From Meandrina meandrites (taxonomy: Eukaryota > Cnidaria > Anthozoa > Scleractinia > Meandrinidae), in NCBI GenBank assembly GCA_963693305.1, contig OY855906.1:26303289-26367288 (forward strand): a DNA stretch of 64,000 nt. Reading direction: 5' to 3'. Position 1 is the stretch's first letter. Each line of letters starts with the position of its first letter. The notes below the pieces were generated by a model. It saw nothing but the letters and a program-made list of their open reading frames with translations. It did no database searches and was not told the origin of the DNA. This document shows positions 35,318 through 47,764 of the stretch, piece by piece. Made by a program: the position numbers and the translations under genes.

Positions 35318-36224
35318 ATATTGCGGACAGCCATTGCAGAGGTCTGGCACTTTTCCTTTCATGGTCTTTCACTACAAGTACATGTATATGTTTTGTTCAC
35401 GGATAAATGAGCATGAAATAAGTTGGAAAACCATCAGTCATGTTATTCGTACCCATGGAAAAAGTAAGTGATGAAAACAACGAAGGAAGAAATATTGGCA
35501 AATAAATGTAGACACAGATGTAATGCGAGGGACACACATACATGTAGACAATACAACAACCATGTCAAGTCATGCAGGGCGAAATAAATAGTTTCTATCC
35601 ATCGGGTTCCATGTCAAACTTTGACCAGTATATGGTTTTCACTTGTCAATCCAATTGACTTGATAGTCATCTTAATCAATTTCACATTTTCTCATGAAAA
35701 TAAGAAAAAAAAGATATGACAACATAATGTTCGGGGAAATTGCTGGACAAACCTGGAACTATCATGCCTAAAATGACTTTCAGTTGTTGTAGCTGCTCGT
35801 ATTACATCTGTGTTTACATTTATTTTCCGATGTTTCTTCTGTTATTGTTTTAATTTCTTACTTTTTAATGCATACAATTAACAATCTCGATGATGTACCA
35901 GGTATGTTCCAACTTGGTTCATGCTTGTTTATCCACAAAACCTGTACTTGTACAATGAAAGAAGAAAGTGCCAGACTTCTGCAATGCTCATCCACCATAA
36001 TATATAGATTTAGGCAGGCCTAAAAGCGGAGCTCCCATTTATTATTTTTTTGCTCAAGTTAATTGCAGTGTTTACCAAATAAGTAGCCAAACTATTTCTA
36101 AGCTTATACAGTGGTACAAAATAAATCAGTTTTTTAATCGCTCATGGTTAAACTTTTAAGTATAAAATATCTTACATGTAAAAACCTCTCATGCTTTTGT
36201 TGACGAAAGCGATGTCAACATATT

Positions 36225-36580
36225 TCGAGATTAAACCGAAATTGACGAATGCACTTTATTGGGTTCCTCACGTACGCACGTAGGAGCACACAACAGATCT
36301 TTGTAAAACTTTTTACAACGTTTACTGTACACTAATTAATACACCTTTATGAGTTGTTTAATGTAAAAAGGACCTTGATGAATGATCTTGTTTTGATTTA
36401 ATACAAAACAGTAAGGGCAAAAAATTAACTCAAGGCAAAAACAAAGTACAGAAAAAACAAAGTAAATCGCTGCTAAACACAGTAAACCAAATGAACTCAC
36501 ACCATGGCAAACTGAGAAAATCACGGCGGCAAAACAAACTCTGCAAATTGATGGTGCCGGTTTTGTAAGTCAGATTTTGT
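36225..36580 (-). repeat. Dispersed repeat copy, uninterrupted (pair of 53170-54290)
   Basis: The complement of this segment matches 53170-53391 and 54062-54290, for example GTTTGTTTTGCCGCCGTGAT, and TATTGGGTTCCTCACGTACG on this strand. Here the sequence is continuous where the other copy contains a 670-bp insertion, so it is the empty site. Confidence 0.75.
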
Positions 36581-37035
36581 GTAAGAACTGTGGCAGTTTG
36601 TGATTTGGGAAGTGGTACACGCTTACTTAGAATAAGCTTACAATGTTGTTTTGAACCATCTTCTTTTCGCTGCGGTTTGGTTGCATGATTATCTAATTCT
36701 GCTTTATTGTACGCGTTGCTAAATAGCTAGGAGAATTTTATGCAGAGAACTGATTCAATTTTCTTCATTTCTGGTAAGCAGAGTAGGTAAAGCCTGGGAG
36801 GTAAAGTCTGAATTCACTCAGCCAAACACAAGTAACTCGCAATGAAATCGGCGAAATATTGGTTTACCTGTACAAGATTTCAAGATCATTTTAACGCACT
36901 CGCTGATAAGAGAAACAAAACAAATGCAATTGAGTATCAAAAAGAGCGGTTGGATAATAGACCACTTAAAAATATTTTGGTGTGCAGTATCGCTGACAGA
37001 GTAGTTTTACTCGTTTTTGTTTGCAGGGGAAACAG

Positions 37036-37318
37036 GGGAGCAGGGATGGCGCAGTGGTGAGAGCGCTCGCTTCCCACCAATGTGGCCCGGGTTCGATTCC
37101 CGGACCCGGCGTCATATGTGGGCTGAGTTTGTTGTTGGTTCTCGTCCCTGCTCCGAGGGTTTTTCTCCGGGTTCTCCGGTTTTCCTCCCTCCACAAAAAC
37201 CAACACTTCCAAATTCCAATTCGATCGGGAATTCGAGGGCCACAGGTTTGTCAGACGCGAGACTGTTATGTGCTACCCTCGTTAAACAAAGTCTTTATTA
37301 TTATATTATTATTATTAG
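37036..37318 (+). mobile_element. tRNA-derived SINE with TTA-repeat tail
   Basis: The tRNA-like head at about 37043-37112 has box A (TGGCGCAGTGG) and box B (GGTTCGATTCC) and a GC-rich T-stem CCCGG/CCGGG. It is followed by a non-tRNA body (CTCCGAGGGTTTTTCTCCGG) and a (TTA)n tail at about 37296-37318. Short frames across it give the familiar spurious peptides of coral gene models. Confidence 0.8.
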
Positions 37319-38394
37319 GATTTTTCCGTACGTGTAGTTTGTAATTTACAAATCGAAATCGTGATTTTGATCCGTGAAGCTTAAAATTTAATATTGTTTT
37401 CAAAATACAATAATGAACATCACAGTTAACTCGACTAACTAAAACACAAAACAACTAGTCCAAATGAAATATTTAATAAACAATGTCTGTACAAAATATA
37501 CAAACATGAACAAGTTTGAAAGCAGCATTAACTGAATTGTAAATATTTACGATAAGATGCGAAACCGACACAACTTCAAATTCGCTCATAAAGAAGTATA
37601 AACAGATTCTAATGCACAACAAAAAAAGACTTATGCTTAGTGCATACATTTACATGTACGTTTGTTACCTCATGTTTGGAGAAGGTTTGTAAATTCTGCA
37701 GGGCTAAAATTTCAAACCAGCACAATACTATCGAAGCGAACACGCCACTCATTGTAAGCTTACTCCAACACTACCGACATATACATAAGTTCTTACATGT
37801 TTTGAATTATCGGCGAAGATCGATCTCTCCTTTCCTTTCGGTGTAACTGTTAGGTCTGTTAGCAGTCTTTTGTCCATCACTTAGTGAACTTTGCCAGCTC
37901 TGAGCTCACTTTTATTTCAGCTCAATGTCAGTTCAATTAGCGTTTCAGCCATGGTCAGCTGCAGTGCTTCAACTTTCGGTGTTTTTGTCGTATTCAAGAA
38001 GGCAATTATTTCGGATCATCCCGTTAAGCGGTTGTCCTAAATCATTTGGCATGAGGTTTCCATAAAGTTGATAAGTAAATAGCGTGAGAAATATTCATGA
38101 AGAACTATGTTTTCCAGCATGCTCTCTTCACGTCTTTCATTCAGGTTTGAGTGAGGTTAAAAAAGGTGAACAACGTACCAACTATTTTAGCGCCTTTTCA
38201 TACAATCGCTTCGTTTATGTTGCAATGAAATGTCCAGATCATACGAAAACACGAGAAAAAACAACCTGAAGTGACACAGTGTTTTAACAAATTTCTACGA
38301 CAAATAAGTTAACTCTCAACAAACCAAAAAATGTTTGTGTTACTTTTTGCCAGGGAAGGACTCCAAATCTAACTCCAACTCAAGGACAAAGACA

Positions 38395-38542
38395 AACTCG
38401 TCCCCAGCCCTAATCCGTGCGTACGGACGTACGGACGGACAGACGTGATATCCAAATTTTCTCAGCTTGATGGGTTTACCAATTTCTATAGCACTGGATG
38501 CTCTGCCCGCGGGCGCTGAAACGGGAGCTCCGCTATTAAAAC
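38395..38542. repeat. Dispersed repeat ending GGAGCTCCGCTATTAAAAC
   Basis: Begins with GTACGGACGTACGGACGGAC and ends GGGAGCTCCGCTATTAAAAC. Its end matches bases 1-43 of the window, and the complement of GCGGAGCTCCC near 36030 is related. Confidence 0.6.
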
Positions 38543-38695
38543 TTTCAGGTAACCTAATATTTATTTATGAACTTGAATGAGTCTAGTGCTGGACAAGTGA
38601 TATTTAGGGCGGTCAGTTAGGGAGGTCAGTAAGGGGTTAGTAGGGGGGCAGCTGACTGGGGGTCAGTGTTTTGTCGAAACCCCCCAGAATCGTTA
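38541..38695. repeat. Right arm of a long-range inverted repeat
   Basis: Inverted counterpart of 35148-35317, including AACTTTCAGGTAAC, ATATTTAGGG, repeated GGTCAGT motifs and GTCAGTGTTTTGTCGAAA. Confidence 0.75.
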
Positions 38696-38904
38696 ATCCA
38701 GACAATTCATTGAACTGTTTAGCCAGATTTTTCAGCATAAAAACTTCTAAAACATGAGAAACCTGTACATTGCCTGGGCTTTGACCTTGTTTTGACTGAA
38801 GGCATGATGATGTTTGTCGAGGTTGAATAGATTGTTTTTCTATCAGAGTTGCGCAAATTGCTTTCTCGCAATTTTTTCATGAATATTATTAATAAGCAAT
38901 TTTG

Positions 38905-38909
38905 TTAGC

Positions 38910-38950
<41 letters not shown>

Positions 38951-38982
38951 TCGAAATCATTTGTTTACCTATACTAACAATT
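38905..38982. repeat. Half of a hairpin-type repeat related to 58402-58575
   Basis: TTAGCCTTTGAAAAATTTAC then CTCGTGCTTATTTATTCCAAATTGCAC and ACCTATACTAA match the right arm at about 58505-58577 with substitutions. Confidence 0.6.
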
Positions 38983-38989
38983 ATGCAAG

Positions 38990-41337
38990 CTTTATATTGT
39001 GTTGGTTTCTGTCGTTGCAAGCGAATCTTCGGCTAAAATTTCGGTTTCGACATAACCCTCGACACACAGTCCTCCTCTCGCAAAAGAACGAGAGCCTTAT
39101 TAAAAACCTTGGGGTTAACAATTTTTTCCATCAAAACCTTAATTCTATAAAGGTGAACCAACAAGAACAGTGCAACTTTTCTTTACCCACAACGATGTAA
39201 GCGTCGTTATATTTTCCCTAATTTGCAATCCGTTCTTGTCACTGTAACTAGACAAACAGGAGATTACATTATCGACTTAAGTTGTTGCATTATATTTAAA
39301 TATGACTTAAGAACGTTTTCTTACCTTCGCTGAAGCAAATAAATAGATGAAGCGAGCGATGTCTTCTCCAAATTCTCTGAAACAACAGCGACGCGACGAT
39401 TGAGGGCGGCCATTGAAAGAACTAGGGTCCAGTCTATTCTCGGGAAAGAGATTAACGTTAAGGAACAGTTTCGTGTGGACTGGACTTTCTTCTTTTGTCA
39501 GAGGATTACTCTCCCCAAAAATGAAAGTTTAATCGATCAAAGCAAAAGAGCGATTTTTAGAACGAAAAAAGCGACATATACTAAAACCCGAAACAACGGA
39601 CCGAAACCCGTCCGAAAGGACCAAAACTCGAAACCGCCGAAACAATTAACGGCTGAAACGAGCCGAACGCTAACGAGGCAAAATCACCGAAACAGGCATT
39701 GTCCATTACCAACGAGATAAGCATGGTGAAACAATGAATTTTTACTAAACTTGACGCTTCGTTTGCTAAGCAACGTACATTTTCAGAGGTGAAAGACTTT
39801 TTATATTGTTATTAAAGGAGTCTGAAATCTAGAGTGAGAAAAATGATTTCCAGCAGTAATTTAATATTACAAAGTGAAAACCATCTGCCCTGAAGTTTAG
39901 CTAATAAAGCATCAGCTTCAGTGCAGCTTCCTACGATCACTACTGACCGTCACATTCAAAGTTTCCATAATTTTGCAGTGAACGCCAGTTTTGCCGGACA
40001 GTGAACAGTGGTTTTGTTATGATCAGCAATGGCTGGTGGATGACCACCTTTAGGCCTTGAAATGTTTGGTTTTCAGTCATTAAGTTTTCGTTTTGTTTAA
40101 CCTACATAAAATTCATTGCAGTCCCAGCAACCAGGTTTAGGCGGTCCTTGTATGGAAAGAAGAAATATGATCCTGATCCTGATGATCCTGATGTTAACGT
40201 AAAAAAATATGCATTATTTTACCACCGTTATCATCACTGTATTTGTTTGTATTTGTTTGTAATCATGCTATGATGGTCTAGGAACCAGAGCTTATATGAG
40301 ATGGGAAATCCAACCATGGAGTAAGCAATTAAGGGTAGTGTAACAGGAATTTTGGGAGTATTTAACCTAATGGTTGAGCGGGGGGTACCCTATTTACTGC
40401 TACTTTCAGGGATTTTTTTATATCAACTGGTTCAATATATCGTTCAGGAAGATGTCGTTTTATTTCTGGTCTTGATTCATTCTGTTACAGGGAGAACTCA
40501 AAGCTATTGTATTTTTCAAAACCCTTTCGTCTGCGGTGCAGGCTAGGTAGAGAACATTAAGGAAAAGTTTCAAAACAATTGATCGAAAAGCTTTATTTCT
40601 GAGGAATCACCTTAATCTTATAAGGGGACCGACAATAGATGTATTATTACGCCTCGGAAAAGAAAGCCGAAGAACTAAAACCTTTGGTGCCATGGCAACA
40701 TGGCCATTGTTATTAACAAAGAATAGCTTTCTTCCAATAAGCAAATGTAGTTCATTGTTTGTCTTTCAGAGAGATTTTTTCGAATTAGCATACCTGCCTA
40801 TATGTTTATGTGATTAGCGAATAGTGGCTCTTATTTTCAACTCAGTGAAGTTCTTGTTTTCAACCCCGTTTGGTTCAGCTGCTCCAGTGGCTCTGATTTC
40901 TTGAAAGGTAAGTCCATTCTTTTAGCTAACTTGAAAATGCAGCTAAAATTGACCTCAGAAACATTCACCAGCCACGCTAGCTAGGAGGAAACCGCGACGA
41001 ACTGGCAAGACGCGCGAACAGAAAGCACGACGCGGGTTTTGACTTTAACAAACCGGCTCTCCTTGCGGATTCATCCACAAAACGAACACCTAGACAGTTC
41101 GCTTGGTCCCAGAGGAACGAGTTGAGAGGAACTAGAATTTATATAATCTCTTTCTATATAATATGGACACCTGCATAGCATGGACACTCACGATCATCAA
41201 ATTTTCAATATATTATCGCAAAGAGAGCTATCAAAGGACGCGCGAGGGCAGATAGCAAACAAGATCTTTTTCGGCCTGTCGTTAGAATGTGTTGAATTTT
41301 CTCCTTTTCATGACTAATTTCATGGATTTCTTGATAA
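38990..41337. other. Intergenic, no gene recognised
   Basis: The frame at 39400-39720 has no ATG (it begins TTG) and is low-complexity in its second half, with repeated CCGAAAC. Nothing else coding is supported. Confidence 0.45.
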
Positions 41338-41706
41338 CAAGATAGATGTTCGCTTATAGAGAAATTGGCATCTTTAATATCAATATCAATTGAACCGACT
41401 CAAGATATATTTTCACATTCGTCGCTTGCTTTGAAACGAAATCGCCAGAATACTATTCTGAATATTATTTTTTTTCGAAGCGAAGGGTCTCATCGTCAAT
41501 TCTTTACAACTGACTTAAATGTGCAAGATTTTTCTGAGGGATGGCCGTACTTTATCAAACATAGCCACGTTGCTGATGTTAATAAACTCAGTCGTATCAT
41601 TACGATTTTTACGCTTATTTTATTTTACGTATTTTCGATAGGCTTTGCATGGGAGGTTATTAAGAATGTATTGGTAGGACTACCTCTCTTATCGAACCTA
41701 ATTTAA
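41338..41706 (+). pseudogene. Possible DEG/ENaC-like N-terminal exon fragment (tentative)
   Basis: An open frame of about 120 codons without an ATG. The sequence has NVQDFSEGW, then HSHVADVNKLSR, then a hydrophobic segment IITIFTLILFYVFSIGFAW. The order acidic/aromatic block, His-containing block, basic residue and one membrane helix resembles the cytoplasmic N-terminus and first membrane helix of DEG/ENaC sodium channels. The His-Gly signature of that family is not conserved (H-V here). No other channel exon is recognised nearby. It could be an isolated exon remnant or a chance frame. Confidence 0.2.
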
Positions 41707-43185
41707 GGACAAGTACTGATCGTAAATTCTCGCTGTATTTAGCCGTTTATTTTCAAAATAATTTCTTTGAATTTGAATAATGTGTAACTGTGTAAACAGG
41801 CAAATTCAACTTCTTTTGTGTTGTAATTTAACTTGTAAATCTGGTCAAACAATAGGAATCTAGATAAAAGCTTTTTTCATCTATATTTACGTTATTTTCG
41901 TTTAGGCAATAAGTACTCTGTTTTAAAGGTGATTCAGTTGGCGTGCTTCCAGCGAAGCGAACAGTTTACTCTGAGCCGTGTCACGTTCGCACTTTGTGGA
42001 TGCATGAGTAACTCCTCCGAAGTCGTTTGTTAGCATCTATTACTGTAGAATTTTTAAGGTTGACTGCATGCCTCATAATATAGTTGGAATAGTCAATTTG
42101 CAACGAGCAGTTTCCATAACAAGGCTTGGACTCAGAACAATTTTCTTGATGACCTTTTTATTCAAATTCTGACGTTTTGCTTGTAAAATGTAGGAAAACC
42201 AGCATGTCATTTTGCCACATGGCTTACGTAAATAAAACAAATGGTCATTCTTAATGGTCTCAAAGTCTCAACTTTCAAAAACTTGATGGGGATCTTGTAA
42301 AAGCACATTTTGGGATAAATTTTAGAAATAAAATTAATTTCTTACAGTACGTGCTCGAGCGATTAAATAATGTATTCACCTGCGGAAAGCAAGGATGCTT
42401 TTATCATTCATGTGTGAAGTCGCGTTGGCGGAAAACTAGTAAAAGATATTTACACTTTGATTTCTAAACTGACTGCGGCAACTGCATGGCCATTTCTAGA
42501 ATCACTTCCCAAAAGAAATATAAAAAAGAGTCCCTGCATCGACATTATTTATTGAAATAATAACGGCTATGCACTACTGTGACTTGGGAAATTGGAAATG
42601 GAAACCAGAAAGAACCTATAAATTAAGAAAAGTAATTGTTACAAGCCATAAGCCTACTTGGTATTGAAAAACTAACTGCTTTCCTTAGGTGTTTTCAGCT
42701 GTGGGATCGGAAATATAAGTAATCTTACCGAAACGAACTTTTTGCCCTTTTGCAGCACGAGCGAGCATAATGATTAGTTACACTTGCCTCATTAAATACT
42801 AAGTTCACTCGAACGAGTTGGCACCTTAGAGTTCCTGTGTTCTCAGTTCAACTACTTTTCGTTGAATTTCACCGAAAGCTGAAATCTCTTTCGATAGCAA
42901 GTTGTTAGCTTTCAATCAAGCGAACTACTTTTCTGTGTTGGAATCTAGATTTTCTTGCAAAAAGAAAGAAAACCTAACATCATTTCGCATTATTTCATTT
43001 TTTTGGATCTTGGAGCATCTGGAAACACCTATTTTTCGCAAACAATAAGCACTAAAAAGACTAACGCTACTTAGTATATAGCACACAAGTGAATAGTGCT
43101 TTCCGCGCGCGCTGATTGGTTAACTCGGAGGTGATTAGCAGCCGAAGAGAAACAAAATGGCTTCGCGTGTTGCTTTGGATAACCA
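41707..43185. other. Intergenic, no gene recognised
   Basis: AT-rich, with only short frames and no clear repeat boundaries. Confidence 0.5.
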
Positions 43186-43186
43186 G

Positions 43187-43400
43187 AAGTGGTCTGATGT
43201 AATGTATATGAAATGATTCATATATGAACTGCGGATATATACGAAGGTGATATGTGATCTTCGCAGTGAATTTCCAATTTAAGCAATTGGAATAAAGAAG
43301 CCTGATTGAAGCCCTGATTTTTTTTTCAGGCTTCTTTATTCCAATTGCTTAAATTGGAAATTCACTGCGAAGATCACATATCACCTTCAAAAGTGGTCTG
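43187..43400. mobile_element. SINE tail arranged as a 63-bp perfect palindrome
   Basis: The arms 43243-43305 and 43326-43388 are exact reverse complements over 63 bp with a 20-bp spacer (TTGAAGCCCTGATTTTTTTT). Each arm is the tail of the tRNA-SINE at 24339-24528; the tRNA head is missing. AAGTGGTCTG occurs on both sides (about 43187-43196 and 43391-43400), consistent with a 10-bp target duplication around the whole structure. Confidence 0.85.
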
Positions 43401-44031
43401 CTAAAGATTTGGATTTAATTTAAAATATGGACCTTAAGCTTTTTTAAGTACATCACGAACAAAGAAAGCGTGAGTAATTTACTTGAAAATTCAAATTTAC
43501 AAAAAAAAGCGTTAACAGAAGCGTACTTACAGCAGAATACAGATCCGCCTCTGTCATGACACACTAGAGGTCTTGACTCATCTATTTTTGATAAAATCAC
43601 AGAGTGCTGTCTTCTACTCGATCTGCAAACTTGGACACAAAATCATGGATTTCGCAATTTCGTGCTAATAGCGCTCTAGCGTCGACGTACATGTAAAGCG
43701 CAAACTACCAAATCAAAAACGGCAGTCGTAAACTTCCATCATTCTTTTATGTCTCTGGAAAATTTCAGCTCAATCGTACCCAGAACAGCCGCGATATAAG
43801 CGTTTAAAAAGATGTAGGACAAGCAAAGCAAAATTTTGCCTCATAAATTTATTCATGGCCAGGTGTCACCCGCGACCTTAAGGAGTGAAATTTGTAATAA
43901 TTCTACTATTATTGATCTTCTTTCATTGGGTAGAAGGGTCGCCTTGCCATAATCGGGTCTAGCATTACGACCCTAGGTGAACTAAGGGTCGGAAACCTTA
44001 CTAATCTTCAAAACGTTTCTGATTATACATC

Positions 44032-44327
44032 CCAGGGGCGTAACCAGGATTTTTCAAGGGAGGGGGGGGGGGGGTGGGGGGATTACACTTTGTCACACAC
44101 AGGGTACCTTTTGGGCTCCACGGAAGATGTTTGGTCCTGAAAATGAAGTATGTTACTATCTAGCACTAGAAAAAAATTATGATCCTTCGGATTCGCGACC
44201 TGAATGATAATGTTTGTATGTTGTTTACTTTAAAAATCAGCTCGTTTGGGGGGGGGGAGGGCATGGACACACCACGACCCCCCCCCCCCCCCCCCCCCCC
44301 CGCCCCTTCAGCTCTGCGCCTGCATCC
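44032..44327. mobile_element. hAT-like short element with poly-G and poly-C tracts
   Basis: Left CAGGGGCGTAACCAGG and an inverted right end near 44308-44327 (CTGCGCCTG). CATCC is present on both sides. Long G and C runs (44061-44080, 44279-44301) lie inside. Non-coding. Confidence 0.45.
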
Positions 44328-45176
44328 TGTGATCTCAGCTAAACTAGAGTTAACTTTGAAACTCCATGCTCCTTGGTTTGTTCGTCGTTTTCACTCATCC
44401 CTTGGAAGAATCACTTTTTCGCATTCTATATATATCGTACAATTTAATGGAACAAAAACCCAGTGTTAGCATTTTCCACAACTTTTATGGCAGATGCATA
44501 TTGGCCAATGCACGACGTAAGAGAATGACACGGTTAGAGGTACACTGACTAAGAGTAGGTTTTAGTTGTGTTAAGGTATAACATCTATGGTTTAGCCTTA
44601 TAACTTATATGGTTATTCAGTCTATTACATTTATGGTGGGCATGTTTATTACATTTATGGTTAATTTTGATTGCATTTATGGTTGGTATTACATGTATAG
44701 ATTTTTAGTACATTTATGCATGGACGATACAGCACACACCTATCCTACATGTACGGGACCAAAGCACCAGAGAAAAACAACACAAAAATAGGGCGAAAAG
44801 GCAAAAGTTTGAAAAGGTATTGCTTGTTAACGTGGCTGGGGGTAGATTTGAGCAACTTACATAATTAGCCCACTATTTTTCATTTGCCTTTAAATTGAGA
44901 GTATTCGTGCGCTCCATTAACCTCAAACATATTTTCATGCCCTAAGGAGCACATCAGTGTTTCGTTTCTGTGTTTTTAGGTCTGTGGCAACTTTATGGAA
45001 AAGCTTTAAACCCCTAATCCAAACTTATTACTGTCTTATTAGCGCCATAAAAATCAGCATGAAACCGATTTAGAAAGAATGGCTTACATGAACCCCGCTG
45101 GGTATGTCCAAATAACCTCAAAGGGATATAAAATATCATTTCTGGCATATCAAAACTGTTTTATGCGTTTTTCTAG
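44328..45176. other. Non-coding region upstream of the 14-finger ZNF
   Basis: A loose series of TTACATTTATGGT motifs lies at about 44626-44720. The stretch ends in a pyrimidine-rich acceptor TTTTTCTAG at 45168-45176, so at least its end is probably an intron. Confidence 0.55.
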
Positions 45177-45194
45177 GTGTCAAGACGTCACTAC

Positions 45195-46586
45195 ATGTTA
45201 CCTGATAGTCTTCATAGTTGCATTATGGACGGAGGAAGCAAGACAGAGGAAAAGAGTTTTAACGAAACTGATAATCTAAAGGAAGATAGGTTAACTCCAT
45301 CAGAGGCTAAGCGTTTCAAATGTAACCAGTGTAGCAAGTCCTTTCGGTGGAGTGGAAGACTAAAGGCTCACATGAGAAGACATACAGGAGAAAAGCCTTT
45401 TGAATGCAGCCACTGTGGAAAAAGTTTTGCTACTTCAGGGAAGCTAAAGGAACATAAGAGTGTACACACAGGAGAGAAGCCTTATGAATGCAACCAGTGT
45501 GGTAAAAGATTTCGACGTTCAGGACATCGAAAGGAACATGAAAGAAGACACGCAGTAGGGATGCCTTGTAAATGCAATTATTGTGGCAGGCGTTTTAGTC
45601 AGGCAGTTGATCTAAAGGAACATAAAATAAAACACACAGAGGAAAGGCCTTTTGAATGCAAGCAATGTGGCAAGCGTTTTTTCCTGGCAGTTAATCTAAC
45701 GGACCACGAAAGAATGCACACGATAGAAAAGTTTTTTGAATGTCATCATTGTGGCAAGTGTTTTGATAATGGCAATCATCTAAAGCGGCATGAATTAACA
45801 CACAAAGAGGAGAAGTCTTTTGAATGCAACCAGTGTGGCAAGTGTTTTGGCCGTGCAGGAATTCTAAGGCGACATGAAATAACACATAAAGGAGAGAAGC
45901 CTTTTGAATGCAACCAGTGTGGCAAGTGTTTTGGCCGTGCAGGAATTCTAAAGCGACATAAAATAACACACACAGAAGAAAAGCCTTTTAAATGCAAAGA
46001 GTGTGGCAAATGCTTTAAACAGGAGATTTATTTAAAATACCATAAAGGAACACACACTGGGAATAAGCCTTATGAATGCAAACATTGTGGCAAGTGTTTT
46101 AATAAGAATGATTATCTAAAGGTACACCTAAGAACACACACAGGAGAGAAGCCTTTTAAATGCGACCAATGTGGAAAGTGTTTTGTTCAGAACGTTCATT
46201 TAAAGCGACATGCAAGAACTCACACAGGAGAGAAACCTTTTGAATGCAAACTGTGTGGCAAGTGTTTCAATCAGGCAAGTCATTTGCAGAGACACAAAAC
46301 AGTGCACACAAAAGAGAATGCTTTTGAATGCAACCAGTGCGGCAAGTTGTTTAGTCACGCAGGTAATCTGGAACAACACCAAGGGACTCACACAGCAGAA
46401 AAACCTTTTGAATGCGATCAATGTGGGAAGCGCTCTGCTAGCGTAGAATGTGTCAGGAATCACGGAATAATGCACAGCAGGAAGACCATATGTAAGAAAG
46501 AGGAGCATGAGGATACCTTCAGTATTTGCGAACTTTTAGGCAGCGTTAAAGAAATCAAACAAGAAACTGTTTTTGAAGAGTTCTGA
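45195..46586 (+). CDS. Poly-C2H2 zinc-finger protein, 14 fingers, FSICELL tail
   Basis: An open frame begins exactly after the acceptor AG at 45176. In-frame ATGs are at 45195 (MLPDSLHSC) and 45225 (MDGGSKTEEKSF); the second resembles the starts of the related genes, the first gives the longest protein from ATG (463 residues). It has 14 C2H2 fingers from RFKCNQCSKSF (about 45316) on, with TGEKPFEC linkers; fingers 7 and 8 are near-identical neighbours, and finger 14 has lost the aromatic core residue. The C-terminus EDTFSICELLGSVKEIKQE carries an IKQE match to the SUMO-acceptor consensus (hydrophobic-K-x-E). Presumed nuclear DNA-binding protein. No frameshift or stop was seen, so this and the two large paralogues are the best candidates for functional genes here. 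Confidence 0.92.
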   Translation: MLPDSLHSCIMDGGSKTEEKSFNETDNLKEDRLTPSEAKRFKCNQCSKSFRWSGRLKAHMRRHTGEKPFECSHCGKSFATSGKLKEHKSVHTGEKPYECNQCGKRFRRSGHRKEHERRHAVGMPCKCNYCGRRFSQAVDLKEHKIKHTEERPFECKQCGKRFFLAVNLTDHERMHTIEKFFECHHCGKCFDNGNHLKRHELTHKEEKSFECNQCGKCFGRAGILRRHEITHKGEKPFECNQCGKCFGRAGILKRHKITHTEEKPFKCKECGKCFKQEIYLKYHKGTHTGNKPYECKHCGKCFNKNDYLKVHLRTHTGEKPFKCDQCGKCFVQNVHLKRHARTHTGEKPFECKLCGKCFNQASHLQRHKTVHTKENAFECNQCGKLFSHAGNLEQHQGTHTAEKPFECDQCGKRSASVECVRNHGIMHSRKTICKKEEHEDTFSICELLGSVKEIKQETVFEEF

Positions 46587-47345
46587 CTGGTTATAACGAG
46601 AGGCCAATGTTGATACGAGTGCTCTCGCCATATATAGAAACCCTTTCAGCGATATCATAAAATATCATTCTGTTACATTCTTTGTACATTGGGAAAGTTT
46701 ACATTCATTCATTTAACTTTTGGTAAGTTTCGTTCGCGGTTTTCACGGGAAAGTGATACTATATCTTTTAAGTAACATGATTAGATTCTGCAACACTCGG
46801 GCTTGTAGTCTAATGCAGTGGTGTTGTTTCCTGTGGCTTAACTGTAAATCCTCAAGCCCAAATTTCTACATGGAAATTTATGTCAATACCTTATGACGTT
46901 AAGTCAATTTAGCTGTCTTTTAACATGATGCGACTAAATTACATGCCATTTAAGGTCACATTTGTCGATCATGCGAACCTTCAAAAAGTACCCGCTCGTT
47001 CTGTAAGCATTAAAATATCCTAAAAAGAAAACAGATCAACGCTTTAAAATAAAAGCATTTTCCATAATTTTTCAATGGTTAATAGGTGAAGTCGAAGAGC
47101 AGTTTTGTTTATATAATTTGGAAAACGAAATGAGCAAGTGTGGCAGTTATTCTAAGAATTCGCATTTTTGTAAAGTTTGACGTAATTGGTACGCTCGTCG
47201 ACGACGCGAAGGGAGGTGGAGAAGAGAGGGTAGGGGATAAGCAGTTAACCTCATCCAGATTGCTGGAGCAATCTAACAAAATAGCTAGTTTTGAGCTACT
47301 GAATAACATTCCATCAAGCGAGGGAACAAATGATGCAACATGCTG
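46587..47345. other. 3' flank of the 14-finger ZNF
   Basis: AT-rich, no gene. AAAATAAAAG near 47046 could serve as a polyadenylation signal, but this is weak. Confidence 0.4.
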
Positions 47346-47432
47346 TACAGTGGAACCCCGATAATACGGACATCAAGGGGACATACCAAAGTGTCCGTGT
47401 TGTCGGGGTGTCCGTATTAAGCGGGCTCTCAG
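47346..47432. repeat. Transposon-end-like GTGTCCG repeat
   Basis: CAGTGGAACCCCGATAATAC then GTGTCCGT ... GGTGTCCGTATTAAGCGGG is a terminus type I recognise from widespread animal repeats. Related to 14855-14960. No second end was delimited. Confidence 0.45.
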
Positions 47433-47764
47433 GTAAAACGCTGCGGACAAATGTTTTAATTATCTATACATAGACCAAGGCGGACACTTTTACAGCAACA
47501 AAACGTTGTTTTAATTGTACTGAAACTGGGACAGACAAGTTTAAACTAAGGAAGCATTATGGCCATTTATCATACCTTCGGACTAAACTTAGTAATAGTT
47601 CTCAATATAGCTGCCACGCCTTTATATAACATTATTGCATTTACGGCAATATTCGACGATTAATGGAATACATTTACTTGACGTCTTTAATTAATGGCAG
47701 TCCATGGACTACTATTTTACTGTGTCAAGTACATGTCGATATCGTTTCCTTCAGGAAGCACAGA

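Noticed and set aside
37017..37344. Two plus-strand frames of about 106 codons
   Set aside because: They run through a tRNA-derived SINE; such peptides are frequent false gene models.
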